From Bemisia tabaci (Eukaryota; Arthropoda; Insecta; Hemiptera; Aleyrodidae): 64,000 nucleotides of DNA. Made by a program: the position numbers and the translations under genes. The notes under the pieces were generated by a model. It searched no databases. It saw nothing but the letters and a program-made list of their open reading frames with translations, and was not told the DNA's origin. Location: contig NC_092801.1 in the NCBI RefSeq assembly GCF_918797505.1, positions 32,564,487-32,628,486 on the forward strand. Direction: 5' to 3'. Shown one piece after another: positions 48,001 to 60,800 of the stretch; position 1 is the stretch's first letter; every line of letters begins with the position of its first letter.

Positions 48001-51000
48001 CTTGACGCTGCGTTGCCTGATTTCACAGCAAAGCTCGATTTTAATCAGGGCTGTTCAAAGTCAGGAATACAGGGCTGCGAAAATGCGGAATCGGCCTGTC
48101 GCAAACTTTAGTTAGAGCATAAAGAACCTAGTTGACATTTCCGCGTAGCAATGACTCAAAGTGCAATTACTGTCACCTGGATTAAAGATCAAACAATTGG
48201 TTCAGAGCTGACTCTTGTAAACTCGATCAAGAGAAAGTACTGCTTGATTCAATCGGATCTTGCTTAAATCAAGAACCATAGCCTCTTAATTAAGCGGATT
48301 CGTTTGATTCAAACAAAACTCCGATTGAATCAAGAGTATTTTTTCTTGTCAATGTTTTCAGAGTCTGGACTCTAAATCCAATGTGTTATTTTCCGTAGAT
48401 GTCTGAATCACATGGTGTCTAGTACGAGAAGAATCAGGATTCATCAGGGAATGGAAATTTACAGGGAAAATCAGGGAAAAATTAGGGAATCTCTACAGCT
48501 TAGGGATCATTTCGTCTTCCGGTCTTATCTGACCGAGCGCTATTATTGACTTCTTGAAGGACACATTTTTAGCTTCAAATCATCGAAAGAATGGAGAAGC
48601 TTTCATTGACCAGATAATATAAACATCAGGAACGCTATCGGAATTAAAATTTTGAATGTGCGCCTAAGAAATGGCTAAAAGATGAATTAAAATCGATATT
48701 TATCTATGGAACTCTGGAGGATTATATTTTTTCCCCCAGAAAATCCCGGGGAAGTGGAAGAAAACCTCGGTTTCTCATCAGGGAATGAGCTCCTGAAAAT
48801 TAGAGAAAATCAGAGGGAAATCAGGGAAAAATCAGGGAATGAGCCCGGTCAAAACTTCTGGACACCATGATTAAAACTCATGAATCATGATGAGCACATC
48901 GGAAAAGTCTAAAATACACTCCTAACTTCACAATTTGTGACAGGAATCTGCGTTTTTTTTTAAGCTTCCCGCTTCAAGAACGACACTACGACACAGATGA
49001 ACATTTTGTACCTCTAAGAAGTGTCGCTCCTTCTAAACCGTGCGCACTACGTTGTACTTTTTATGGTCAGATTCGGAACCCCCGCTAAAATCAAATAGAT
49101 TTCTCATAGAAATAGCTTATGCATCACTTTAAAAGATCTTCGTATCTAAATTTCGCGCTGAAAGGCGTCAATTCTACCATTACCAGCGACTCAAATGAAT
49201 ATCGCAAATGCGCAATATACAGGGCAAGCAATGTACAGCAATGGGCAGCAATGTATGTACAAAACGAGTGATTTAAAAATTGAAAAAAAAATATTTCGTT
49301 TCTTATAGACCAAGAGGACACGTCGTATGATTTTGAAATAATTGTTTGTTTTTCGCCGCACCTACTAGTGAATTGGGTTGAAAACAAACCAGGGTGCCTA
49401 GCATCAGGATTTTCCCGATTCTATCAGGATTTAAGTTCATTTCATCAGGATTTAATCCGATTTCATCAGGATTTGAGGAAAAATCGACCGTAAAATCAGG
49501 ATTTGAGAAAAGTCGGCCGTTCGATCGGTTCGATCTGGTTCTTTAGCGTGTATTTACTTTTTCATTGATTCACACTTGTTTTTAATCTTTAGTAGTTAAT
49601 TTTAGAGTTCTGCTTTCGCATACGCTTACGCAGAAATTTTAAGTTTTCTTCGCAAAAAAACAGGATTTGATCAGGATTTTGACAAATTATGAAATCACGA
49701 TTCAACAGTAAAAAATCAGGATTTAGCAGTCAAAAATCAGGATTAAGCAATCAAAAATCAGGATTAAGCAGTAAAAAATCAGGATTAGCAGTCAAAAATC
49801 AGATTTAGCAGTCAAAAATCAGGATTTCTTCTGGATTTCCCAGTGTGAAAAACAACTAGTCACCCTGCAAACGTTCTTCATCAAGATTCGGTCGAAAAAG
49901 TCAACTAAATCTACTCGCTAAAATTCGCCTCAAAACGGAGGGCGAATACTGCCGTGCTAAGGAAGAACGCCGCATGAACCTTCGGATGTTGCCAAACCTC
50001 CTCTCAGAAAAGATATATTTTTGATGGGAGTTATGAATATTTTTCCTCCAAATTTTCAGAAATTTTAGGTCAAATTACGAACAAAATTCTCTGAGAAAGC
50101 GGAAGAAAAATGTTCACAAATTTTCACGATAATGGAGATGTTGCATGTTTGAGAAATTTGCGATTTGACTACTGATTTTTATGTGAAAGTTCGCGAGAAA
50201 CACGATGGTGCCACTGGTTTTCTCTGAAATCAACTCTCAAGCTCAAAAAAGCTCTCAAGTTGAGGCCAAAATGGAGGGGATATCCCACGCTATCCTGAGA
50301 GTCCACCTCTACATCAAGACAAACTCTCCATGCAAAGATAGGGAGCAAATACATTAGCAGGGTCGCCGTGTTTTCAGTTTGGAGACTCCCCAAATAAAGT
50401 GGCAGCCCTGTCAGTGTATTTGCTTCCTATCTTTGCATGGAGAGTTTGTTTTGATGTAGAGGTGGACTCTCAGGATAGGGCGGGATATCCCCTCCATTTT
50501 GGCCTCCACTTGAGAGCTTTTTTTGAGCTTGGGAGTTGATTTCAGAGAAAACCAGTGGCACCATCGTGTTTCTCGCGAACTTTTACACAAGAATCAACAG
50601 TCAAATCGCAAATTCCTCACACATGCAACATCTTCATTTCCGATTTGTCTAATGGGAATTTGGCAATGTCCGAAGGCTTATACGGCGTTTTTCCTGAGCA
50701 CGGCAGAATAGCCTTTCTTGAAAAAATCAAGCTGCGGCTCTCGGGACGCGGCTGGAAGATGCCCCTTCTCCGATTGGTGGCACGCATCCTCGCTCTCGGC
50801 CATCGCGTCCGATGTTCTCGGCGCTGGACCAGAGAGCCTGTCTTTCCGACCGTAAAAAAGCGCACAACGCATCCGAGTGCGAGGTAAACCCCGCCCATAG
50901 CCGTGAAGCCCCGCCCCGCCTACTCTGTCTTCTGTTTTGTTGCATCCTTTCGATGCTTTACCTGTTTTGCCGTGCTGAGGAAAAACGTCGTATGAACATT

Positions 51001-54000
51001 CGAGAGTTGCTAAAATTCCCCGGATAAAATATTCATTTTTGAGGAAAGTTATGAATATTTTTGAATTTTACAGGAGCTTCAGATCAAAATACTAACAAAA
51101 TTCTCTGAAAAATTGAAAGAAAAACATTCGTAAGGTTACCAGGGAATTCGTGTTTTATCGAAGAAAATTTGGCAACGCCTGAAGGTTCATACGGCGTTTT
51201 TTTTTTAGCACGGCAGTGTTCCTGGAGAAGTGCTTAATTTTAAAGTACGGGACGGGATATTTTTCTTTGATTTTCTCTTGCACCAGTATAGCATTATTCA
51301 GACCTCCTTTTTGCTCCTTTCATTTGCGTTCCTTTCACGATTTGCCTGTTCTTGGAGGTGTGAATAAAAAAACAAATACAGGGATGATGAAGACATGATC
51401 TCATGTATATAGAAATCTCTCAGGAGCGGAGATTTCTAAATACCACAAACGAGATAAGTGGTTTAGGAAGCTTCACCGTCGTTTTGCAAATTCTCGCATA
51501 TCCGCGGAGACTTGAACGCGAGTATAGAACAATAAGCAATTCTCAAAATCAGAGATGATACAATCAACATATTGTTTTCACGTTTTCTTCCAAGACCTTT
51601 TAAAATCGTTCCAAGGGAAATTTCCTATTTTCAACAACTGTTTATTAACTCACAAGCAAGGCTTCAAGGATCGTGCGATAAAACTTTGATATTTTACATG
51701 AGCTTGAATGGAAGAAAGTGCATAAATGCTGTTAACTGGCTTTGACCTCTAAAATTCGAATAGAAATTTGGGTGCGGATTTGAATTAGTATTTCCATTTG
51801 AATACCTACTTTGACCGCCCAAATAAGGGTTAAAATAAGGATTTTGTTGAAAATTATCCATTGACTGATTTTGTCGATTAAAATGATTGAGATTTGGATT
51901 TTGAATTGAATTTGGATTAAAGTTTTCTGATTTTAAGAAAAATAAGCAGAATGAGTAGACTGGTTTTAGAGCAACCTTGAGATGGAAAATTAGAATTTTC
52001 AGCACCATCTTGCAAAAATGCTCCCAGGTGCCTCAGTTACCTCTTAGGACCAGCAAAAATACAGGGTGCCCCAAATCAAATGGTGAAAACTGCAGGGGTC
52101 GATTCTCTAGAGCAAAATGTGCATGACTGTTTTATTCTACATTTTCTCGTTTGAGCCATATGATTACAGGGAATATTTTTTCAAGGAGGGTCATAATAAA
52201 CGCAACACTTTTTTTTGTCACCAGAAATGAATGTAGCGCTCACAAAATACCTTTTGGCTCCTTCCATGTTCTTTTTTCGATGAAAGGGCGGTAGCATAGT
52301 GCTGGGTCCATATTATTCTGCGGGAATTAGAAGCCCAAAAATCCGACAAATCGAATTAGAGGTACCAAATGAACTACATTGAGTTTCACTGTTTACAGAT
52401 ACGTACAGTATCCGGTCTACATTTTCCGTATTTTTTTTGTTTGTTTTGTTGATAACTATGGCAATATCTTTCCATACGGTGGCTGATGAACGAAATAATG
52501 TCATAAAACAAAATAGTTTTATTTCGGTCTGAAGAGTCGATACCTAAATCTCTGCCGTTTGACTTACATTTGTGCTGCCCTGCATAACGATTCCTTATTT
52601 CATTGTGTATAATCCAAATGTTTCATATCCTCCCAGTTTTCTTCATTTACTTGATTGAGCCAACGCTTTAAAATTAATTTTGTCAAGTTCAATTCTACAG
52701 AGATCGATGAACACAGGGTGTCTACCAGTCCGAAATTCCCGGAAAGTCCGGAAATAGTCCTGATTTTTCAGGAGCGGTCCGGAAGTACTGAAAAAGTGCG
52801 GAAATTCCGCGAGATGGTCCGGAATTTTGTTATTTTTTCTGTAATTTTTGTCGCAATTTGAGAGAGAAACTCAAATTTTTGAAAACTTTCGAATTTCGTC
52901 AAAATAGAGATACTGAAAAAGTAATGCATTTTCCTGTTGAGAAAGTACTGAATTTCTTGGGAATATACTGGACTACTAAAAGTACTGATTTTTGGCCAGC
53001 CTGTTTTAGTAGACACCCTGAACAAGAATACATGCGTTAACAGTTATATGAGTCAATTATGCAGATAATTTCTTTAAAATGGGCAATATTGGAGGTAAAC
53101 CCGGCGCACCTCTCGCTAATTACCTCAAATGTTGGCTGCTTAATTTACCTACATACCCGGCCTGATTTTTCGGTGGGATATTCAAAGCGGCGTGGCCGAT
53201 TTGTGCGGGAATATTGTCAGATTAACGCGTTTTCGGAGAGAGAAAATCGACGAATTCGGCGTCGTGGTTAATACTCCGTTGAAATACTCATGTCCTGTGC
53301 CAATTACGTCTTCCCATCGAATTAGGAGAGCGGCAGGATTGTAGTAATGATCTCATTTATTGCGTCTACGGGAATCCGATCGAACAAAGGCACTGAATAT
53401 GAGGATTTCCAGGATTTGTGAAGGATGATTTGCAACGAGTTCTAACTTGCTGGCGTCCGTTGGACGTATACCGTCAAAGGCAAAAAAACACGATTCTTGC
53501 CGATCCTTTTCAAGAAAAACCGTAATCATGAAAAAAAAATGTAATTTAAAAAATTGGATCTAGAGTCCAGACTCTTGAAAACATTGGCAATAAAAAATAC
53601 TCTTGATTCAATCGGATTTTTCCTCAAATCAAAACGAAACCCGCTTAAATTAAGAGGCTTGGTTCTTGATTCAAGCTAGATTCTGATTGAATCAAGAGTA
53701 CTTTTTCTTGTCCATGTTTTTAAGAGTCTGGACTCTAGATCCAATGTGGTTTTTTTTTCCAGTGAAGATTGGCGCTTACGTGTTTTGGAAAATAATAGGA
53801 ACTAGAGTCCCTTTATACCGAGAGTCAAGACAACACCCCCCCTCGTGGAGTCACAAGCGGGAATAAAGATTACAGAAATTGTACTTTTTTGTAATCTTTG
53901 ATCGGCCCATTCTCAAATTCCTTTCTCCGTTCCTTCTCTCATTCCGTTAGTTCCTTGCCGAACCCGTAATTCCCTGGTCCATTCCAGTTCATAATCTTTG

Positions 54001-57000
54001 CAATTGGTGAAAATGTAATCTTTATTCCCGATTGTGACACTGTGAAGGCCTAAAATACGGGAACCAATCAGAAATGGATTCACAATGTCTTGACTCTCAG
54101 TATAAGGGGATTCTAATAGGAACTACAATATTTGACTTATTGTTAGTTTAGAAACAGCGTATGTACTGTTAGTTGCCCTATGCACATAAGTGTTTTTACG
54201 GCTGAGCTAAAATTTTTAGCTCCTAATCGCGAAACGTAGTCCAAATGTGTGCGTCATCCTCGCATCCTCCACTGGCGCCAGCCACAGAGGAGACCGACTT
54301 ACGATGTGTTATGTTTGTTTGTTTTCTCATCGGATTTCCCTCAGCGTCTGGAAATCTTTTTAGCCATGCACTCTCCATCGAATGAATCACACCGTGAGGT
54401 ACCGCCGAATCATGATTCACACGCAGATTCGTATAGGTTTATCGCTGCACCTTTCACCGAGTGTACTTTCAACGTGTTTGAATCGGCGCACAACGGATCG
54501 AGTCAATGGAGGAGGTCGGACAAAATTTGGAAACTTTAAAAGCGCCCTGGAAAAAAAAAAACACATTGGATCTAGACTCTTAAACACATCGACAAGAAAA
54601 AGGACTCTTGATTCAATCAGAATCTAGCTTAAATCAAGAACCAAGCCTCTTAATTTCCTCTTAATTATCCTTTTGATTCAAGCAAAAATCCGATTGAATC
54701 AAGAGTATTTTTTCTTGTCAATGTTTTCAAGCGTCTTGACTCTAGATCCAATGTGTTTTTTTTTTTCCAGTGAATGATGGAGACATGATCTCATGTAAAA
54801 CTGTAATTCAGGAGCGGAGATTTCAAAACACCACAAACGAGATAAGTGGTTTAGGAAGTTTTACCGTCGTTTTGCAAATTCCCGCATATCCGTGGAGACT
54901 TGAACGCGAGTATAGAAAAGTGAGCAATTCTCAAAATCAGAGTTGATACATTCAACACCTTTTTTTCATGTTTTCTTCCGAGATCTTCCACTACGTGGAA
55001 ATTATCGTAATTACGTCAAAAGAAACTATGTGTTCAAGATTTGCTTGCTGCATATTTCCTGTGCATTTCATTCACTTCATATACACTGGAAAAAAAAAAC
55101 ACATTGGACCTAGAGTCCAGACTCTTGAAAACATTGACAAGAAAAAATACTCTTGATTCAATCAGATTTTTGCTTGAATCAAAAGGAAATCCGCTCAAAT
55201 TAAGAGGCTTGCTTCTTGATTTAAGCCTAAATCTGATCGAATCAAGAGTATTTTTTCTTGCCGATGTTTTTAAGAGTCTGGACTCTAGATCCAATGTGTT
55301 TTTTTTCTCCTGTGCGCCTAACTCCGTTCATACACGGAAAAAATTAAATCGCTGATTTATCAATTTTATTGCCAGAAAAAGTGACTGCAATGTTGCAACG
55401 TTGATTTTACAACAAAAAAATGCCTCTTCAACCACTATTGTAAGCTAATTCAATCACGTGGGTGGTTAAAGTAGGTTTTTATTGTCGCAAAATCTACATT
55501 GAAACATTGCAGTCATTTTTTTTTAGCAATTGAATTGTTAAATCAGCAATTTAACTTTTTACCGTGTACGAAACTTTGAGGTTCTATAAGTGGTACCATT
55601 GGTTTCCTCGTACAATTTTCTTCTAGAAGCATCCCTTAAAATTTGAAATATGGCGAACTAAACATAAAATGTGCAGTTTTAGTGGAAAATCATGCCCGAT
55701 CTCTTGACTCAATCCACTGTGCGGCGCCGTTGGAATAGGTGCAGTCGGTTCGGCCTTGCTCCGTGCTTGAACGAGATAAAAATAAATAAATTAAATAAAT
55801 AAGCAGACAGGTTTATTCGGAAAGATTGTTAGCAATTTACAGGAATTGGACGGATTTAAGCGGAATTGGCATAACTGCATCAGACGTTGTCAAATTTCTC
55901 TGTTTTATTTGTTAAAAGAAAACTGAGCTGCACTAAAATGGAGATGTTGCATGTGTGAGGGGTTTGCGATTTGACTGTTGATTCTTACGTAAAAGTTCGC
56001 GAGAAACACGATGGTGCCACTGGTTTTCTCTGAAATCAACTCCCAAGCTCAAAAAAAGCTCTCAAGTTGAGGCCAAAATGGAGGGGATATCCCACGCTAT
56101 CCTGAGAGTCCACCTCTACATCCAGACCAACTTTCTATGCAAAGACAGGGAGCACATACATTGACAGGGCTGCCACTTTATTTGGGGACTCTAAAATTGA
56201 AAACACGGCAACCCTGTCAATGCATTTGCTCTCTATCTTTTCATGGAGAGTTTGTCTTGATGTAGAGGTAGACTCTCAGGATAGCGTGGGATATCTCCTC
56301 CATTTTGACCTCAACTTGAGAGCTTTTTTTGAGCTTGGGAGATGATTTCAGAGAAAACAAGTGGCACCATCGTGTTTCTCGCGAATTTTTACATAAGAAT
56401 CATCTGTAAAATCGCAAATCTCTCAAACATGCAACGTCTCCATTAAGGAGGGGCATCGATAAAAGCCGTTTGCGGGTCCACAGCTGTATTTCCTCAACTT
56501 GAGAATTTTAACTCTTCGAGGCTCTATATCTTACGAAACGCATGACGATGTGGTCTTTTTCGATCTCTCATATGATTCGTCCTGCCTGAGTTTATTCTTA
56601 AATTTTTTTTCAAGGCCTTGAAAGTATACTTGATTTCTGGGGAGGGTCTTTAAAAAGTGCTAAAAAAACCCTTTTTTTATTTTCAGTGGTTCATGCTCGT
56701 TGTTACACTGGAAAAAATAGGTGCTTGGATCTAGAGTCCAGACTCTTAAAAACATCGACAAGAAAAAATACTCTTGATTCAATCGGATTTTTGCTTAAAT
56801 CGAGAACCAAGTCTCTTGGTTTAAGCGGATTTCCTTTTGATTCAAGCAAAAATCAGATTGAATCGAGCGTATCTTTTCTTGTCATTGTTTTCAAGAGTAT
56901 GGACTCTAGATCCAGGCTACTTTTTTTTCCAGCGTAAGAAAAAAACAAAACATTTTTTCAAACAAGCGTATTTTCCTATATCGCAGGATGTAGTTGCGCC

Positions 57001-57783
57001 ATTTCTCGCGCGCGTTTCTCAATTTGAACTTTGAAACTCTCCTTGACCGGTTCCCAGTTCTCAGGCCAGGTTTTATCCCGCGTTCCTTGTTTTGGTGTAT
57101 CGCTCCGTAACAAATACTCGACCTTTGATACCATTCTCGTCCGCTTCGATCTTTTGTGAGCAGCACGAGTCCAGAAGATCACCAACGGTCATTTTCTTTC
57201 TATCTATTCCCTGTATCCCCGCTTGAAATTAAAAATTGATAGTTTGTAGCATCGATAAGACTGGATTTTACAATTTTGTCGGGCCATTTGAGAAGGGATC
57301 TCAGAAAAGCCGTACGTTGATATTGCCGTGCTTTGGAAGAACGCCGTATAAGCCTTTAGACGTTGCCAGATTTGCTTTTCTAAATAACGAATTTACTGTG
57401 AAAGGTGTGAACGTTTTTCTTCAAATTTTTTTGGGGGAATTTCTTTGCAATTTGATCTAAAATATTTGAAAGTTTCAGAAAAAGCACGCACAATTTTCCA
57501 CAAGAATACATGTTTTATCCGGGAAATTCGGCAACCCCCGACTGTTCATACCAGTGGCGTGGCGTGAATTGCGATATATCGATTGTTGTGCCATTTAAAC
57601 CTATGGTAAAGAATCGATTATTAAGGTGTTCGCTGCGAACACCCTATTTATCGATCCTATTCCATAGGTTTAAATGGCATAACAATCGATATATCGCAAT
57701 TCACGCCACGCCACTGGTTCATACGACGTTCTTCATTAGCACGGCAGTATACTTGAAAGACCTAAAACATTTTAATCTGGGGG

Positions 57784-57817
<34 letters not shown>

Positions 57818-60800
57818 ATCAATCCACGGGGTAAGGAGCCTGAGTCCTTGGAGGTAAACTTTTAAGGGGAACCGTTTGGTTCAGGTTTATTCGTGAAAAA
57901 CTCCCACGTGATCAAGTCGCAGAAATTTCCAAACCTCCTCTCCAATTCAATGGAGATGTTGCATGTGTGAGAAATTTGCGATTTTTTCAGTTGATTCTCT
58001 TACAAAAGTTCGCGAGAAACACGATGGTGCCACTGGTTTTCTCTGAAATCAACTCCTAAGCTCAAAAAAAGCTCTCAAGTCGAGACCAAAATGGAGGGGA
58101 TATCCCACCCTACCCTATGAGTCCACCTCTACATCAAAACAAATTCTCTATGCAAAGATAGGGAGCAAATACATTGACAGGGCTCATTTGGCCTCAACTT
58201 GAGAGCTTTTTTTTTGAGATTGAGGGTTGATTTCCAAACCTCCTCTCCAATTCAATGGAGATGTTGCATGTGTGAGAGATTTGCGATTTTACAGATGATT
58301 CTCTTATAAAAGTTCGCGAGAAACACGATGGTGCCACTGGTTTTCTCTGAAATCAACTCCTAAGCTCAAAAAAAGCTCTCAAGTCGAGACCAAAATGGAG
58401 GGGATATCCCACCCTACCCTATGAGTCCACCTCTACATCAAAACAAATCTCTCCATGCAAAGATAGGGAGCAAATACATTAGCAGGGCTGCCACTTTCAT
58501 TTTGGGACTCCCAAACTGAAACACGGCAACCCTGCTAATGTATTTGCTCCCTATCTTTGCATGGAGAGTTTGTTTTGATGTAGAGGTGGACTATCAGGGT
58601 AGGGTGGGATATCCCCTCCATTTTGGTCTCTTTTTGAGAGCTTTTTTTGAGCTTGAGAGATGATTTCAAAGAAAACCAGTGGCATCATCGTGTTTCTCGC
58701 GAACTTTTACATAAGAATCAATGGTCAAATCGCAAATCCCTCACACATGCAACATCTCCATTCAACCAATAGGATCGCTCCACACTCCTTATGTCTCTTT
58801 TGTCCATCGCTTTGTCTATCAATTTCAAAACCAGCCCGCAGAACGAGAATATCTCGTTCGCACGGAATAGACTTCCCGGGATTCGAAGCATCATTTATTA
58901 CTTTCCCTGAGTCACATCGAGGAACTCCAAGCCTCAGCCGACGGGAATCCAACGAGTGGATGCGTCATCGAAGGCAGCAATCCCGATGAATGATGGGCCA
59001 AGTGAAGAAATTACGTCCATCATCCATTGTTTGCTTTTAATAATTAGTTAATCACCCATCCTGATCATGACACTGCTCAACCGGACTCGAGAACTAATGG
59101 ACGTAATCCTGCCAAACGGAACTATGTGAATTAAGACACGAGCCCTGAGACCTGTAAGAATACATTCATAACATAGCTCACGCCATAACGCACACCGGTC
59201 CGTTTAGTTTGGTTGAAACTCATCGGTAATAGCTTGCGTATGTATGCTTAATGTGCCCCGGTGGATTTTACCGTTCAGCCCGAGTGACACAACTTGTCCT
59301 TTGTTGCTCTTGAGCTTGGGTGGTTTTCGTCGGGATTTCGGAAATGCGAGGTCGTGACGACATTTCCGAAACCGTGCGCGTTAGCACTGTTTCGTGATAA
59401 TTTAGTGAAACGAGTTCGTTTCTCTGGAGGTGTAACCAGCGATAGGTTTTTGCGAGTCAACGAACTGGATCGCATTTAGCAAAAAGGAACCACACAGTGG
59501 ACCATAGTGTTGTAAACATGTTTCTTCTTCATATTTATCTAAGAAAATCTCCCAGAATAACGAACAGCTTTGGCTTCCTACCAAAAAAATATAAATTCTA
59601 AAGGAAAATGATTTTATATAAAACTGTAATACTGTACATATTTAAAGTCTTTTTAAAAGAAGAGAAGTTGCACTATTTTGAAAACACTGTGATCGCGCTG
59701 GTTCTTTTTTGCAAAATGCGATCCAACTATCAGTAGTGTGTATAATAGAGGACTTTTTCAGTAAAAGAGCGTATAAGGCCTGCGATGCTGTTGATTGTGC
59801 AATTTTTCATAGCGTTTGCGGCGCATGAAATTCATTCACAGTCGACTTACTTCCTTACAATATTAAAAAAAACTCGGCGGGAATTCAGGGAAAAATTCAT
59901 TGCAGAACTGTCGGAAAAGTTACTTACAATAAAGTTCTCTAGTTAGAGAACTACGTTGCACAATCTTAGCAGCATTGCATGTCTCATAAGCCTTTTTACC
60001 AAAAAATGCCTCAATTTTGCAAAAAAAAAACGCAACCTCACTCAGAGCGTCGTTCTTCCGGCGTAAGAACGTATTTTATTTTCCACATGAGCCATGTTTC
60101 ACGCATAAATCCATGCTCTCTGGGGCTTACGCGGAAATCGATTACGTCAAAGGAGCGACGATTTTTCAGGCAATCTGGCAACTTGTTACAGGAGAAACAT
60201 ACCGCAATCAGTGGCAATAATCTAAAACCTCGTGCAGTAAGTATCCTCCGTCCTAAATGGAAAGAAAACGACACTGATCAGTGATCTGCCGCTCGATTTG
60301 TGGCGATCGCGATTAACGTTATAGGTTCCCAGCTTTGCACATAATTTGGGACTTCGTTCTATCCCATTTACCTCATTACACTTTGCTCTTACGTCCCAAT
60401 TTCTAGTAAACGCATTCGTCAGAAAACGTTTCCCTCCTTTTGTCGGTTCCCAGCTCCTCGATTGTTGAATCGATATCGAATGACCTTGATCGATATAAAG
60501 CATTGTGAAGATAGGGAGTTATCGATCGAATTCATTCGATAAACGATTCAACAATCGACCCGCAGCTCCTCGATTGTTGAATCGATATCGAATGACCTTG
60601 ATCGATATAAAGCATTGTGAAGATAGGGAGTTATCGATCGAATTCATTCGATAAACGATTCAACAATCGACCCGCTGGCAAAGGAACATAACTCCTCTCC
60701 GAAGTTGCAAAACTTCCACTATTAAGGTGATTCGATGGACGCCATATTTTGTGTCAGAACGGCATGCGATATATCGCATCAATTGGTTCCATTTTTTCAG

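Noticed and set aside
47676..48115. Arg/Ala-rich open frames in the GC-rich segment
   Set aside because: High GC removes stop codons in several frames at once; parts of the segment recur near 54.5 and 55.7 kb as a repeat.
50523..50945. Several overlapping open frames at the right end of the F10/F7 composite
   Set aside because: They lie in element arms and a CpG-rich patch, and the peptides share nothing with known proteins.
55041..55355. Open frames across the F8 elements (similar peptides at 54.4, 55.1 and 56.7 kb)
   Set aside because: The repeated peptides arise from translating MITE arms, on either strand, not from a gene family.
56900..57192. Possible exon with KVEYLLR...TWPENWEPV on the minus strand
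   Set aside because: Two other frames are equally open, no splice sites or start context are convincing, and no family could be named.
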